Part shown: piece by piece, positions 1-11,004 of the stretch | Layout of the letters: the number at the start of each line of letters is the position of its first letter | How positions within the stretch are numbered: the first letter of the stretch is position 1 | DNA from: Streptococcus sp. | Lineage (GTDB): Bacteria; Bacillota; Bacilli; Lactobacillales; Streptococcaceae | Assembly: GCF_030825805.1 (NCBI RefSeq) | Contig: NZ_JAPJPF010000039.1 | Coordinates: forward strand, 1 to 18,705 | Direction: 5' to 3' | DNA length: 18,705 nucleotides | Notes under the pieces: generated by a model | Database searches by the model: none | What the model was told of the DNA's origin: nothing | What the model saw: the letters and a program-made list of their open reading frames with translations, nothing else | Translations under genes and position numbers: made by a program

Positions 1-55
1 CCACCAACAATTTTGCGTATTTTTCTAAGTTTTCTTTAAAATTTGGTAAAACCAT
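1..55 (-). CDS. pepS: Aminopeptidase PepS, N-terminal fragment (runs off the window)
   Basis: Only the first 18 codons are in the window; they translate to MVLPNFKENLEKYAKLLV and are cut by the left edge. I recognise this start as that of the streptococcal M29-family metallo-aminopeptidase PepS, a cytosolic enzyme of peptide catabolism that removes N-terminal residues, with a preference for aromatic and basic ones. The ATG at 55-53 has an AAAGGAT Shine-Dalgarno a few bases upstream. It lies 19 bp after the stop of the small membrane peptide gene at 75-227, so the two are probably cotranscribed. No catalytic residue is visible in so short a fragment, so the identification rests on the N-terminal sequence and the Streptococcus context. 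Confidence 0.75.
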   Translation of the reverse strand, partial: MVLPNFKENLEKYAKLLV

Positions 56-74
56 GTTCAATCCTTTTCTATAT

Positions 75-227
75 TTATTTTTCTTTCAAAGCAGAAAATA
101 ATCCTGCCAAAGCAATTGCACCTGACAAGAGTGCTGTCGATAGAAGAATTGTCTGATCAGCAAGCTCTAACTGATATTCAAAAACCTTTTGAGCTGGCTT
201 GTTTTCCGCAAAAATTCTAAGTTTCAT
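75..227 (-). CDS. 50-residue single-pass membrane peptide, unknown function
   Basis: The ORF encodes 50 residues. A polar, charged first half (to about residue 24, including RIFAENKPAQK) is followed by one hydrophobic stretch at about residues 27-46 and a short basic end, ALKEK. That is the profile of a small single-pass membrane protein. The start at 227 has an AAAGGA Shine-Dalgarno six bases upstream and follows the stop of the 225-residue gene by 13 bp. The stop lies 19 bp before the pepS start. Codon use and spacing fit a real gene inside a three-gene operon. I do not recognise the family. It could be an assembly or regulatory micro-protein, but nothing in the sequence shows a function. 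Confidence 0.7.
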   Translation of the reverse strand: MKLRIFAENKPAQKVFEYQLELADQTILLSTALLSGAIALAGLFSALKEK

Positions 228-240
228 CAAATGTCCTTTC

Positions 241-918
241 TTATTCTTCGTACTCTCCTAGATAGAGATGTTGAGCCTCTGGGCTGTTAGTGAGGATATC
301 TACATAAGTTTCATAGTCATCAAGCAAGGGCTTTCCTAAAGAGATATCTAGCTCTGGATTCACATTTTTCCCATGGAGAAAGCAGAGATAGAGACGTTCA
401 TTGAGCGTCGGAAAGGCTTCAATCGACATGAGCTCAGCCTGACCTACCCGCTCCCAATCTTGCTCTTGGATATCTGGTAGGATATAGGCTTGGAAGAGTC
501 CCATTAGAGGATTATCCTCTGGTTGTCCACTATCCTTATCCGCTAGAACCAAAGAACAACGTCTACCAAAACCTGCAAGTTGGCGCTCCCGTCCCTTCAC
601 CGAAACCGTAATCGGATGCCCTTCCATATGGCTGTAAATCCATTCTTTGGGTAGCCGATAATCTAACAGAGGCTCAAGATCTTTGACAATCGTTACAGGA
701 CTGTAGCGTAGAAACTGACGAGTGACTGCTTTACAAAAGAGAATATCCTCCTCTTTCAAGGTCACTCCCTTCCAGCAATTGTCCTCCTTAAAATGGTTAA
801 AAAACACCAGATAGGGCTCTCGGACCATTTGCGCTAAGACATAGACGCCATTCCGTAGGCGAATGGAAATGACTTTCCCTGACTTCCAGGGTGTTGCTCT
901 TTTTTTCTTTTCTATCAT
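241..918 (-). CDS. Imm26-like hypothetical protein, 225 residues
   Basis: This is a soluble 225-residue protein with no signal peptide or membrane segment. The N-terminal part (about residues 10-55) begins with a basic stretch and then a strand-rich pattern, GKVISIRLRNGVYVLAQ followed by YLVFFNHF. This resembles the start of Imm26-type (immunity protein 26) domains, which occur in polymorphic-toxin immunity loci and as stand-alone proteins in Firmicutes. The match is from memory of the family pattern and is not strong. The C-terminal half (about 130-225) is acidic and I do not recognise it. The start has a GAGG Shine-Dalgarno seven bases upstream. The gene begins 37 bp after the yafQ stop with no terminator between them, so it may be read from the toxin-antitoxin promoter, and it leads into the small membrane peptide and pepS. 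Confidence 0.6.
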   Translation of the reverse strand: MIEKKKRATPWKSGKVISIRLRNGVYVLAQMVREPYLVFFNHFKEDNCWKGVTLKEEDILFCKAVTRQFLRYSPVTIVKDLEPLLDYRLPKEWIYSHMEGHPITVSVKGRERQLAGFGRRCSLVLADKDSGQPEDNPLMGLFQAYILPDIQEQDWERVGQAELMSIEAFPTLNERLYLCFLHGKNVNPELDISLGKPLLDDYETYVDILTNSPEAQHLYLGEYEE

Positions 919-955
919 TAGCCAACCTCAAACCGAGCGAGGATATTTGAATCCA

Positions 956-1234
956 TTAGAACAAATCACTATGACTTCCTGTCCTCAGCAAGTTTAAAAT
1001 CAATTCATCCTTGTCCACTTTATACACCAAAAGCCAATCCGGCTGGATATGACACTCCCGAACACCTTGGAAATGCTTGGAATCAGTCAATTGATGGTCA
1101 CGATATCTGACAGGAAGTTCTTTTTCTTGAATCAGAAAATGCAAGACTTCTTCAAACAAATCTGCTTTCAATCCACGCCTCATTGCCACCTTAAAATCTT
1201 TTTTAAACTGTTTATGATAGCGAATCTTAAGCAC
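956..1234 (-). CDS. yafQ: YafQ-family type II toxin, ribosome-dependent mRNA endonuclease
   Basis: The 92-residue protein belongs to the RelE/YafQ superfamily, whose members bind the ribosomal A site and cleave mRNA. The family signature is intact: RDHQL around His47, ECHIQPDW with His62, Asp66 and Trp67, and the C-terminal RTGSHSDLF with His88 and Phe92. These align with E. coli YafQ His50, His63, Asp67, Trp68, His87 and Phe91, so the toxin should be active. The start at 1234 overlaps the end of the antitoxin gene by 8 bp, the usual translational coupling of these pairs. No terminator is seen before the downstream 225-residue gene. In cells the toxin should be held inactive in a complex with the RelB/DinJ protein. 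Confidence 0.9.
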   Translation of the reverse strand: MLKIRYHKQFKKDFKVAMRRGLKADLFEEVLHFLIQEKELPVRYRDHQLTDSKHFQGVRECHIQPDWLLVYKVDKDELILNLLRTGSHSDLF

Positions 1235-1490
1235 GCAAGTCCTTCATCAAGTCTGAGACAGATTCAAAAGACCGACTCATATTCCGATTTTGCTCTACAT
1301 CCGTGACGACTTGAAGCAATTTCCTGTTTTCATCTATCTTTACATCAAACGGTAGACCCTGATATTGAATAGCCTGACGGAGGAAAATGTTGATGGCTGT
1401 AGTCATATCCATCCCTAAATGGTTAAAAACCTGTTGAGCCTGTTCCTTAACCTCACTATCCAAACGAATACTCATACTCGTCTTAGACAT
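1227..1490 (-). CDS. dinJ: DinJ/RelB-family antitoxin
   Basis: The 87-residue protein carries an N-terminal ribbon-helix-helix segment (about residues 4-45): a short strand TSMSIRLD followed by two helices ending in a LRQAIQYQGLPF motif typical of RelB/DinJ antitoxins. The C-terminal part (about 50-87) is charged and should wrap and inhibit the YafQ toxin. Antitoxins of this family also dimerise on operator palindromes and repress their own operon. The start has a strong AAGGTGAG Shine-Dalgarno. The gene lies 146 bp after the polC stop, directly downstream of the polC terminator, and the toxin gene overlaps its end by 8 bp. Autoregulation here is inferred from the family; a candidate operator is the 11-bp inverted repeat at 1531-1565. 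Confidence 0.9.
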   Translation of the reverse strand: MSKTSMSIRLDSEVKEQAQQVFNHLGMDMTTAINIFLRQAIQYQGLPFDVKIDENRKLLQVVTDVEQNRNMSRSFESVSDLMKDLRA

Positions 1491-1514
1491 ATTCTCACCT
1501 TCTTTCTATTGATT

Positions 1515-1543
1515 ATTGTAACAAAAAAGAAGGCTATTGTAAA
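1515..1543 (-). promoter_or_regulatory. Predicted promoter of dinJ-yafQ, overlapping the polC terminator
   Basis: On the minus strand, TTTACA (1543-1538, five of six -35 positions) is separated by exactly 17 bp from TACAAT (1520-1515, five of six -10 positions). The predicted start of transcription is about 18 bp before the dinJ ATG, which leaves room for the AAGGTGAG ribosome site. The -35 hexamer lies across the end of the loop and the start of the 3' arm of the polC terminator hairpin. Confidence 0.6.
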
Positions 1544-1565
1544 TCTATCGAATATACAATAGCCT
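1521..1565 (-). terminator. Rho-independent terminator of polC
   Basis: A perfect 11-bp inverted repeat, AGGCTATTGTA at 1531-1541 and TACAATAGCCT at 1555-1565, encloses a 13-nt loop. On the minus strand the hairpin is followed by a TTCTTTTTTGT tract (1530-1521). It lies about 70 bp downstream of the polC stop, and no other gene lies between. Confidence 0.85.
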
Positions 1566-1636
1566 ACTATTAGTTTTGCTGTTTAGTTTTAATCAAGATG
1601 AAACTTCATCAACTTTTTATAAATGTTTTGTCTCCA

Positions 1637-4600
1637 TCAAAACAAATCATCAAAGAGACTGAGCTGGTTGTCTTCTGGCATATTGCCAAGGATTCCCATC
1701 TCGTCCATCTTTTCCACTAAGGTTGAGGAGACACCGCCACGTTTGCGCAACTCTGTTTTAGAGAGGAATTCTCCTTCTTTGCGAGCTCGCACAATCTGCT
1801 TGGCTACGTTTTCTCCCAATCCATCCATGGCGACAAATGGTGGAATAAGGGTATCTCCATCGATGATGAATTCCGTCGCATCACTACGATAGAGATCTAG
1901 CTTGCCAAACTTGAAACCTCGCTCCCACATCTCATTGACAATTTCAAGCGTCGTGTAAAGGTCAATTTCTACGTTGGAAGCTTCGTTGTTCTTGCGTTTT
2001 TCAGCAATCTCCTTCATCCGCGCTTTCACGGCTTCTAGTCCTGCGCCCATGGTCTTGATATCAAAGGCCTTGGCACGGATTGAGAAGTAAGCACAGTAAT
2101 AGTAGAGAGGATGATGAACCTTAAAGTAAGCCACCCGCAAGGCCATCATAACGTAGGCTGCCGCATGGGCTTTGGGGAACATGTACTTGATTTTCCCACA
2201 AGATTCGATGTACCATTCAGGTACATTGTTAGCCTTCATGGCCTCGATATAGCCATTGCGCTCCTCTTCAGGAATCTTGAGCCACATGCCTTTCCGCACC
2301 CGCTCCATGATGGTAAAGGCCATTTTTGGATCTAGGCCAGCATGCATGAGGTAAACCATGATGTCGTCCCGACATCCGATAACGGTTGATAGGTCCGCAA
2401 TTCCCGCCTTAATCAAGTCTTGGGCATTTCCCAACCATACGTCGGTACCGTGAGACAAACCAGAAAGCTGGAGCAACTCGGCAAAGGTCGTCGGATGGGT
2501 TTCATCCACCATGCCTCGAACAAAGTTGGTCCCAAACTCTGGAATTCCCAGCATACCGGTCGAGGTACCGATTTGCTCTGGCGTGACTCCTAGGATATCG
2601 GTCCCTGAGAAGAGGGCCATGACCCCTGGATCATCCATAGGGATATCATTCGGATCAATGCCTGACAAGTCCTGAAGCTTCCGAATCATGGTCGGATCAT
2701 CGTGTCCCAGGACATCGAGCTTGAGGACGTTCTCATCGATATCGTGGAAGTTAAAGTGGGTTGTCTGCCATTCGGCGGTCACGTCATCAGCCGGGTACTG
2801 GACCGGAGTAAAGTCATAGACGTCCATATAGTTTGGAATAACAACGATTCCCCCTGGGTGCTGACCAGTCGTCCGTTTGACCCCAGCGGCTCCTTGGGCT
2901 AGACGTTCTACCTCTGCATCCCGGTAGTACTTGCCATAATCTCGCTCATAGCCCTTGACAAAGCCATAGGCGGTCTTGGCAGCCACGGTACCAACCGTTC
3001 CTGCCCGGAAGGCATATTCTTCCCCAAAGATATCGCGAACATCCAAGTGGGCGCTCGGCTGGTCTTCCCCTGAGAAGTTCAAATCGATATCGGGTACCTT
3101 GTCCCCATCAAAACCAAGGAAGGTTTCAAAGGGAATATCCTGTCCATTTTTGCTGAGCTTGTGGCCACAGTTTGGGCAGTCTTTATTAGGCATATCAAAT
3201 CCTGAACCATAGGAACCATCGGTGATAAACTCACTGTACTGGCACTGACCACAGACATAGTGAGGAGAAAGCGGATTAACCTCGGTAATCCCGATCATGG
3301 TCGCCACGAAACTGGATCCGACAGACCCCCGTGAACCCACCAGGTAGCCCCGTTCATTGGAACGATGCACCAAGAGTTGGGAAGCCAGATAGATCACGGC
3401 GAAGCCATTCCCAAGGATAGAGGTCAACTCTTTTTCAATCCGTAGATCGACAATATCAGGTAGCGGATTGCCATAGATTTCAAAGGCCTTCTGATAGGTC
3501 AATTCGGCAACTGTCTCTTCGGCCTTGTCGATAAATGGCGTATAGAGGTCACCCTTGACCACTTCAACAGGTTCAAAGATTTCTGCCAGTGCGTTGGTAT
3601 TTTCAATGACCAATTTTCGCGCCAAGTCTTCCCCTAGGAAGGCAAATTCATCCAGCATTTCATTGGTTGTACGGAAATGAGCTTTTGGCAGGGGTGCTGG
3701 TTGAGCATTTTCTCCATGACCGATCGTCCGGTTGATCATAGCTCCTTGCCCAAGACTGCGGACAATAATTTCCCGATAAATCTCTTCCTCAGGCTCAAGA
3801 TAGTGGACATTTCCTGTCGCGAGGACCGGTTTGCCAAGGCGATCTCCCACCTCAATCAAGCTCTTGATGATGTTCTGGAGCTCCTCCATGTCTTTGACCT
3901 GCTCTTTGGCAATGAGGGGCGCATAGATGGCTGGAGGCATCACCTCAATAAAGTCATAATACTTGGCTACTTCGACTGCTGCGTCAACTCCTTGAGAAAC
4001 GACCGCGTCAAAGACCTCTCCTTCAGAACAAGCCGATCCCAGGATCAAGCCTTCTCGATGGGCATCTAAAACTGTCCGCGGAATCCGAGGAACACTCTCA
4101 AAATATTGAGTATTGGAAAGAGAGACCAATTTGAACATATTTTTCAAGCCGGTCTGGTTCTTGACATAGATGGTCGCGTGTTTGACCCGTGCCTTTTTAT
4201 AGGAATCTGGACTAATTAGATCTACATTCAACTTGGCTAGATTGGTCACGCCATGTTTTTCTGCGACATCCTTGATAAAGATAAAGAGCAAGCGACCCGT
4301 CGCTTCCGCGTCATAGTTGGCCATGTGGTGGTGCTCCAAGGCAACGCCGAAGCGCTTGGTCAAGGGACCCAAACCATGACGCTTGTACTCTGGATAAAGG
4401 TTACGCGCGAACTCTAACGTATCAATCACTGGCTGAGTGATTTTTGGAAGGCCATGACGCTCATAGTTGGCATTCATGAAGCCCACGTCAAAGGTGGCAT
4501 TATGGGCAACCAACACCGCATCCTGACAGAATTCCTGGAACTCCTCTAGGACTTGTTTCAAAGGTTTGGCATTGCGAACATGATCGTCGGTAATGCCTGT

Positions 4601-6028
4601 CAGGTCCGTTGTAAAGGCAGAGATAGGATGACCTGGATTGATGAACTCATCGAATTCAGCGATGATATTGCCCTTGTGCATTTTAGATGCGGCAACTTGA
4701 ATCAAATCATTGTAAATCGCTGAAAGTCCAGTCGTTTCCACGTCAAAAACCACATAGGTTGCTTCATGAAGGTCTAGATCGACTTCATTGTAGGTAATCG
4801 GCACACGGTCTTCGACGATATTGGCTTCCATCCCATAGATGAGTTGGATACCAGCTTTCTTGGCAGCCTTATAGCCATGAGGGAAGGACTGCACATTTCC
4901 ATGGTCTGTGATAGCCACTGCTTTGTGACCCCATTTGGCTGCTTTTGCGACTAGCTCCTCTACCTCAGGTAGGGCATCCATAGTCGACATATTGGTATGG
5001 GCATGGAACTCGACCCGACGCTCGCCTTCTGGCATCAGATCCTTGCGCTCATAGTGGACCACTTCTTGGACATCCTGGACATTCATGGTCAAATCTCGGG
5101 TAAAGTTATTGACCTCAATATTCCCACGGACCCGCAACCAAGAATTTTTCTTGATCATATCAAACTTCTGAGCTTCTTCTTCATTTTTAGCCCATTTTTG
5201 GAGCGAAAAACTGGAGGTATAGTCGGTCATCTTGAAATTGATCAAGACCCGACCTGTCCGCGTCACCTTTTGCTCAACATCAAAGACCACTCCTTCAAAG
5301 ACAATGCGGTTCTCTTCTGTCGTGATATCAATCATAGGAGTGACTTCTGCCTTATCCAGCTTGGGCTTGGCCACAGCCTTTTTGGCCTTGAAATCAAAGG
5401 CTGGTTTTTCCTCTGCTGGTGGTGGGGCCATTTGAGACAAGGACTCCATGGCCCTCAAGGTTTCTTCATTAGCTGCTTGGAAGATTTGATCCTTTTCAGC
5501 CTCGAAGGCTTGATGGAGTTCTTCTGTCAACTGGTCATCCGCCTCAACCCGACACTGGAAATGAGGAAAACCAAACTTGGTCAATTGACTAGCAAGATTA
5601 GGCAGATGGTTTTTCCGGTGGTGCTCCGTATCCACAGATGAAGGGCCACTAATGATCAACTCTTCTCCTTGAGAGCGGACTTGTAGGTGCTGATACATGC
5701 TCTTAAAACCCTGGCTCGCACAGGGACCATCTTCAAAAGCCTCCTGATAATAGGCTTGCAAGAGCTCCTCACTAAAAGTTGGATTCTTCACATGAATCTC
5801 AAACACCGCTCGATTTCCTGTCTTTGAAAACTCCTCAGCCAAGCGGTTTTTGAGCTCCTGAAAAATCGTGATGGGAAGAATTTCGGCAAAAACAAAACGA
5901 AATTCCCAAACACGACTGAGCTTATGGACGATGACCTCTTGGATTTCAGCCCCTTTAAAAGCGTCTGATTCACGCATTTCCAAAGGCATTCCCAACTGAT
6001 TCATTAAGATTTCAAAGCTAGTTGACAT
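1637..6028 (-). CDS. polC: DNA polymerase III alpha subunit, PolC type
   Basis: PolC is the essential replicative polymerase of low-GC Gram-positives; it combines 5'-3' synthesis with its own 3'-5' proofreading exonuclease. The length, 1463 residues, is normal for streptococci. Visible domains in order: an N-terminal domain (1-230); an OB-fold (about 235-330); the PHP domain opened by FHAHTN (341-346), split by the exonuclease insertion; the DEDD exonuclease with FDVETTG (428-434; Asp429, Glu431), Asp514 in NATFDVGF and Asp573 in NYDAEATG; a four-Cys zinc-binding loop (Cys926, Cys929, Cys951, Cys954); the catalytic palm motif PDIDLNFSG (979-987; Asp980, Asp982); and a C-terminal end [20 protein letters not shown] resembles a clamp-binding peptide of the QxxLF type. 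An AGGGAG Shine-Dalgarno supports the ATG at 6028. The gene has its own promoter and terminator. Confidence 0.98.
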   Translation of the reverse strand: MSTSFEILMNQLGMPLEMRESDAFKGAEIQEVIVHKLSRVWEFRFVFAEILPITIFQELKNRLAEEFSKTGNRAVFEIHVKNPTFSEELLQAYYQEAFEDGPCASQGFKSMYQHLQVRSQGEELIISGPSSVDTEHHRKNHLPNLASQLTKFGFPHFQCRVEADDQLTEELHQAFEAEKDQIFQAANEETLRAMESLSQMAPPPAEEKPAFDFKAKKAVAKPKLDKAEVTPMIDITTEENRIVFEGVVFDVEQKVTRTGRVLINFKMTDYTSSFSLQKWAKNEEEAQKFDMIKKNSWLRVRGNIEVNNFTRDLTMNVQDVQEVVHYERKDLMPEGERRVEFHAHTNMSTMDALPEVEELVAKAAKWGHKAVAITDHGNVQSFPHGYKAAKKAGIQLIYGMEANIVEDRVPITYNEVDLDLHEATYVVFDVETTGLSAIYNDLIQVAASKMHKGNIIAEFDEFINPGHPISAFTTDLTGITDDHVRNAKPLKQVLEEFQEFCQDAVLVAHNATFDVGFMNANYERHGLPKITQPVIDTLEFARNLYPEYKRHGLGPLTKRFGVALEHHHMANYDAEATGRLLFIFIKDVAEKHGVTNLAKLNVDLISPDSYKKARVKHATIYVKNQTGLKNMFKLVSLSNTQYFESVPRIPRTVLDAHREGLILGSACSEGEVFDAVVSQGVDAAVEVAKYYDFIEVMPPAIYAPLIAKEQVKDMEELQNIIKSLIEVGDRLGKPVLATGNVHYLEPEEEIYREIIVRSLGQGAMINRTIGHGENAQPAPLPKAHFRTTNEMLDEFAFLGEDLARKLVIENTNALAEIFEPVEVVKGDLYTPFIDKAEETVAELTYQKAFEIYGNPLPDIVDLRIEKELTSILGNGFAVIYLASQLLVHRSNERGYLVGSRGSVGSSFVATMIGITEVNPLSPHYVCGQCQYSEFITDGSYGSGFDMPNKDCPNCGHKLSKNGQDIPFETFLGFDGDKVPDIDLNFSGEDQPSAHLDVRDIFGEEYAFRAGTVGTVAAKTAYGFVKGYERDYGKYYRDAEVERLAQGAAGVKRTTGQHPGGIVVIPNYMDVYDFTPVQYPADDVTAEWQTTHFNFHDIDENVLKLDVLGHDDPTMIRKLQDLSGIDPNDIPMDDPGVMALFSGTDILGVTPEQIGTSTGMLGIPEFGTNFVRGMVDETHPTTFAELLQLSGLSHGTDVWLGNAQDLIKAGIADLSTVIGCRDDIMVYLMHAGLDPKMAFTIMERVRKGMWLKIPEEERNGYIEAMKANNVPEWYIESCGKIKYMFPKAHAAAYVMMALRVAYFKVHHPLYYYCAYFSIRAKAFDIKTMGAGLEAVKARMKEIAEKRKNNEASNVEIDLYTTLEIVNEMWERGFKFGKLDLYRSDATEFIIDGDTLIPPFVAMDGLGENVAKQIVRARKEGEFLSKTELRKRGGVSSTLVEKMDEMGILGNMPEDNQLSLFDDLF

Positions 6029-6057
6029 GATTTCTCCCTGACGAATTACTAGCCTTT

Positions 6058-6086
6058 ATTTTATCATAATTCGCCTAACTTTTCGA
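6058..6086 (-). promoter_or_regulatory. Predicted polC promoter (extended -10)
   Basis: On the minus strand TAAAAT (6063-6058) is preceded by TGA, giving an extended -10. A weak -35, TCGAAA (6086-6081, four of six), lies 17 bp upstream. It sits between the proS terminator and the polC start, about 30 bp before the ATG. A promoter is needed here because proS ends in a terminator. The exact hexamers are less certain than the need for them. Confidence 0.5.
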
Positions 6087-6124
6087 CTATAAGAAGATCC
6101 TTTCAGCTAGTTGGATCAGCTTAC

Positions 6125-6162
6125 AAAAAAGAAGGCTAGGATGTTGAGAATCCTAGTCTTCT
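6125..6162 (-). terminator. Rho-independent terminator of the uppS-cdsA-rseP-proS operon
   Basis: On the minus strand, 8 bp after the proS stop, GAAG-A-CTAGGAT pairs with ATCCTAG-C-CTTC around a 7-nt loop with one internal mismatch, followed by a TTTTTTG tract. It separates proS from polC. Confidence 0.88.
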
Positions 6163-6170
6163 ACCATTGC

Positions 6171-8021
<1,851 letters not shown>

Positions 8022-8038
8022 TCAGATTCATTCCTTTT

Positions 8039-9298
8039 CTATTTCAAAAATAATTTCATAATATCGTTCCAAGTAACGGCAATCATCAAGATAACCATGA
8101 CCGCCACTCCAGCAAGGGTTAAGTAGGTCTCTACCTCCTGCTTGAGTGGTTTCCGACGAACCAGCTCGATCAAATTGATCAAGATTTTTCCACCATCCAA
8201 GGCCGGAATGGGAATCAAGTTAAAGATTCCGATATTGATGGACAACATGGCCATCAGGGACAGGATAGCTGGAAGTCCAAGCTCCGCGGCTTGCGAACTC
8301 GCTTTGTAGATCGCTACCGGACCACCTAACTTGTTCAAACTAAAGTGGAAGAGGATATCCTTCAAGGCCGTTAAGATACGAGTTGCTGTGTACCAAGTAT
8401 CTGTCACACCTGACAGAAGCTTATCGAAAAAGCCCGTCTTGACAGCATTGGTCACACCGATATAATAGCGTCCACCATCTTCTTCTGGTTGGACCGTCAC
8501 TTTTTGAGTCTTCCCGTCTCGTTCATAGGTAATCGTTACTTCTGGATTTTTTCCTTGGTTATGGGTTGCCTTCTGGACAGAATCTGTCAATTCATCCCAG
8601 TTGGAAACCTTGTATTCATTAATCTGAACGATCTGGTCATTGTCTTTTAGACCAGCCTTAGCCACCACTCCTTGAGGAACAACTCGAACATGGTTGCTGT
8701 AGTAGTCCACTGCTCCTCCCTGCATAAAGGCCAGGAGCGAGTACACAATAATACTCAGAATAAAGTTGTTCATAGGACCCGCAAAGTTGGTAATGAGTCG
8801 TCCCCAGATACTAGCATTTTGATACTGCACATCCAGAGGAGCAATCCGTACTTCTGTCCCATCTTCCTCAACGATGGTGGCATCATGGTGGACGGGATAG
8901 GTCTTGGTCTCTTCGATGACGATTCCTGTGATTTCAAGTTTATCCTCAAAATCAAAATCTGTAACATTCATAGGAAGAGCTGTCTGATCGATATTTTTCC
9001 CAGAAAGGTTGATCCGAACAACTGTTCCCTCAGGGTTCAAAGTTAGACTGACAGGCGTTCCTGTCTTAATCTCTGTTGTATCTTCGCCCCAGCCTGCCAT
9101 TCGGACATAGCCCCCCAATGGAAGGATTCGAATAGTATAGGCTGTTCCGTCCTTGCCTACATGGGCAAAAATCTTGGGCCCCATCCCAATCGCAAACTCG
9201 CGAACAAGGATGCCTGATTTCTTTGCAAAATAGAAATGGCCGAACTCATGTACCAGGACAATGACGCCAAAAATGATAATAAAGGCAATAAATTGCAT
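8039..9298 (-). CDS. rseP: Site-2 intramembrane metalloprotease RseP/Eep
   Basis: The 419-residue polytopic membrane protease cuts transmembrane segments such as leftover lipoprotein signal peptides. In streptococci and enterococci the homologue is called Eep and helps mature peptide pheromones. The zinc-binding HEFGH motif is at residues 17-21 in the first membrane helix. A second membrane helix (about 170-193) contains [13 protein letters not shown] domain follows at about 200-275. The third core helix has the [14 protein letters not shown] motif (360-373) whose Asp is the third zinc ligand. A final helix lies at about 392-410. An AAGGAG Shine-Dalgarno supports the start. It sits 41 bp after cdsA and 17 bp before proS in the same operon. 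Confidence 0.96.
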   Translation of the reverse strand: MQFIAFIIIFGVIVLVHEFGHFYFAKKSGILVREFAIGMGPKIFAHVGKDGTAYTIRILPLGGYVRMAGWGEDTTEIKTGTPVSLTLNPEGTVVRINLSGKNIDQTALPMNVTDFDFEDKLEITGIVIEETKTYPVHHDATIVEEDGTEVRIAPLDVQYQNASIWGRLITNFAGPMNNFILSIIVYSLLAFMQGGAVDYYSNHVRVVPQGVVAKAGLKDNDQIVQINEYKVSNWDELTDSVQKATHNQGKNPEVTITYERDGKTQKVTVQPEEDGGRYYIGVTNAVKTGFFDKLLSGVTDTWYTATRILTALKDILFHFSLNKLGGPVAIYKASSQAAELGLPAILSLMAMLSINIGIFNLIPIPALDGGKILINLIELVRRKPLKQEVETYLTLAGVAVMVILMIAVTWNDIMKLFLK

Positions 9299-9339
9299 AC
9301 ACGCTCCTTCGTTTTATCTGATGATAGGATGATTTCTGT

Positions 9340-10143
9340 TTAAAACAGACCAAAGAATAGCATCAGTGGGAAAACAAAAATCAAGCTATCAAATCGATCC
9401 AAGACGCCACCGTGACCAGGAATAAAACGGCCAGAGTCTTTCACTCCAAAATGGCGCTTGATGGCACTTTCGACTAGGTCACCAAACTGAGCTGCTATAC
9501 TGAAAAGAATGGTAAAGAGAATCATGGTCACCCAACCGTAAGAGCCTGCAACGGTGCGATCTAGCATCATAAAGATCATCGTCACAACGACAGCACAAGC
9601 AATCCCGCCTAGACTTCCTTCAACAGTCTTGTTAGGTGATACTCTTGGCAAGAGTTTTTTCTTACCGAACTGGCTCCCAATAAAGTAGGCCCCTGAATCC
9701 GTAGCCCAAACAATAAAGAGGGCCAAGAGAATCTTATCTACACCTGCTAAGCGTGCTTGAATCAAAGCATGGAAACCAAAGCCAACATAAAAACTTGAAG
9801 CAATCGGATAGACAACCTCGTCATAGGTGTAGCCTTGCGCCAAGACAGTCGTTCCCATCAATAATAAGACTAAAAGGCCATAGGCGATGAAATTGCCACC
9901 TGCTGGTAAGAAGGGAAGGTAACTCTCTAAGGGCAACGCCAACACAAGAGCTGCTAGCATGGCCAAGGCCCCTTCGATGGTTTCAGTTTGCAGACCTTTC
10001 ATCTTCAACAATTCATGAACACCCAACATAGCGATAAGTCCCACTACAATCTGGAACACAAGGCCTCCCATAAGGACAACTGGGATAAAGAATGCTAGGG
10101 CGATTCCCCCAAAAATCACTCGCTTCTGTAAATCTTTTCTCAT
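9340..10143 (-). CDS. cdsA: Phosphatidate cytidylyltransferase (CDP-diglyceride synthase)
   Basis: The protein makes CDP-diacylglycerol from CTP and phosphatidic acid, the committed precursor of phosphatidylglycerol and cardiolipin. It is a 267-residue polytopic membrane protein with about eight hydrophobic segments. The family signature is intact: ATDSGAYFIG (147-156), SPNKTVEGSLGG (169-180), and the C-terminal KRHFGVKDSGRFIPGHGGVLDR region (229-250) with the conserved Lys-Asp, His-Gly-Gly and Asp-Arg residues. The start at 10143 has an AGGAGAG site that overlaps the uppS stop, with 11 bp between the genes, so translation is probably coupled. It is second in the uppS-cdsA-rseP-proS operon. 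Confidence 0.96.
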   Translation of the reverse strand: MRKDLQKRVIFGGIALAFFIPVVLMGGLVFQIVVGLIAMLGVHELLKMKGLQTETIEGALAMLAALVLALPLESYLPFLPAGGNFIAYGLLVLLLMGTTVLAQGYTYDEVVYPIASSFYVGFGFHALIQARLAGVDKILLALFIVWATDSGAYFIGSQFGKKKLLPRVSPNKTVEGSLGGIACAVVVTMIFMMLDRTVAGSYGWVTMILFTILFSIAAQFGDLVESAIKRHFGVKDSGRFIPGHGGVLDRFDSLIFVFPLMLFFGLF

Positions 10144-10154
10144 CTATTTCTCTC

Positions 10155-10904
10155 CTATACACCACCAAAACGTCGATGACGATGGCTGTATTCTTCTATT
10201 GCATCATGCAAGGCCTTTTCTCCAAAGTCAGGCCACATCACATCGGTAAAGTAAAGCTCACTATAGGCTGCTTGCCAAGGTAAAAAGTTACTTAAGCGAA
10301 GCTCGCCACTGGTCCGAATAATCAGATCAGGATCTCGCAAGTCCTTGGGTAGACTACTGGTATACAGATAATTGGCAATGGTCTCTTCTGAAATGTCACC
10401 CGGATTTAAGTGCGCATCGAGAACTTCTTGAGCAATTTGTTTGACTGCGTGGGTCAGTTCCGCCCGTCCTCCATAGTTCAAGGCAAAATTCAAAATCAAG
10501 CCTGTATTGGAGTGGGTTAACACTTCTGCCTTTTCCAGAGCTTCTAAGGTTTCCTTCGGAAGACGGGAAACCTCGCCGATCATCTGGATCTTCACATTAT
10601 TTCTATGAAGTTCTGGAACAAAGCGATCGTAAAATTCAACTGGAAGATTCATGATAAAGCTCACTTCCTGTTGAGGACGCGTCCAGTTTTCAGTTGAGAA
10701 AGCATAGACCGTTAGGACTTGCACTCCCATCTCCTTGGCTGCGATGGTTACTTCTTGCAGAGCCTCCATGCCGGCTTTGTGGCCAAAGACACGAGGTTGC
10801 ATCCGTTTTTTGGCCCAACGACCGTTCCCATCCATGATGATTCCAATGTGCTTGGGCACTTCTAGGGGAACACTTAATTTTTCTTTCTTTTTAAAACGAA
10901 ACAT
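10155..10904 (-). CDS. uppS: Undecaprenyl diphosphate synthase (isoprenyl transferase)
   Basis: The cis-prenyltransferase extends farnesyl diphosphate with isopentenyl diphosphate to undecaprenyl diphosphate, the lipid carrier for peptidoglycan and other wall polymers. The 249 residues are full length. Motifs seen: IIMDGNGRWAKKR (22-34) with the catalytic Asp25, FSTENWTRP (69-77), NYGGRAEL (143-150), and DLIIRTSGELRLSNFLPWQ (193-211) with the diphosphate-binding arginines, followed by SELYF (215-219). The protein ends in RRFGGV. It is the first gene of the operon. Its promoter lies about 35 bp upstream, and a terminator separates it from yajC. Confidence 0.97.
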   Translation of the reverse strand: MFRFKKKEKLSVPLEVPKHIGIIMDGNGRWAKKRMQPRVFGHKAGMEALQEVTIAAKEMGVQVLTVYAFSTENWTRPQQEVSFIMNLPVEFYDRFVPELHRNNVKIQMIGEVSRLPKETLEALEKAEVLTHSNTGLILNFALNYGGRAELTHAVKQIAQEVLDAHLNPGDISEETIANYLYTSSLPKDLRDPDLIIRTSGELRLSNFLPWQAAYSELYFTDVMWPDFGEKALHDAIEEYSHRHRRFGGV

Positions 10905-10938
10905 GTTTTTCTACCTATTTCACTGTTTTTATCGCTTC

Positions 10939-10968
10939 ATTATATCATAAATCCGCTTAAAATGGCAG
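10939..10968 (-). promoter_or_regulatory. Predicted promoter of uppS-cdsA-rseP-proS
   Basis: On the minus strand a perfect TATAAT (10944-10939) is preceded by TGA, an extended -10, with a partial -35 CTGCCA (10968-10963, four of six) 18 bp upstream. The predicted leader to the uppS ATG at 10904 is only about 28 nt. Confidence 0.75.
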
Positions 10969-11004
10969 TCTAGTCCCTTTTCTAGGGGGCATCTAGCTAA
11001 AAAT

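Noticed and set aside
1597..1610. Palindrome GATGAAACTTCATC after polC
   Set aside because: Short, with no T tract on the minus strand; the stronger hairpin at 1531-1565 is the terminator.
4997..5641. 214-codon open frame on the plus strand inside polC
   Set aside because: It is antisense to the intact PolC N-terminal and OB/PHP region, has no recognisable domain and is best explained as a shadow of the polC codon pattern.
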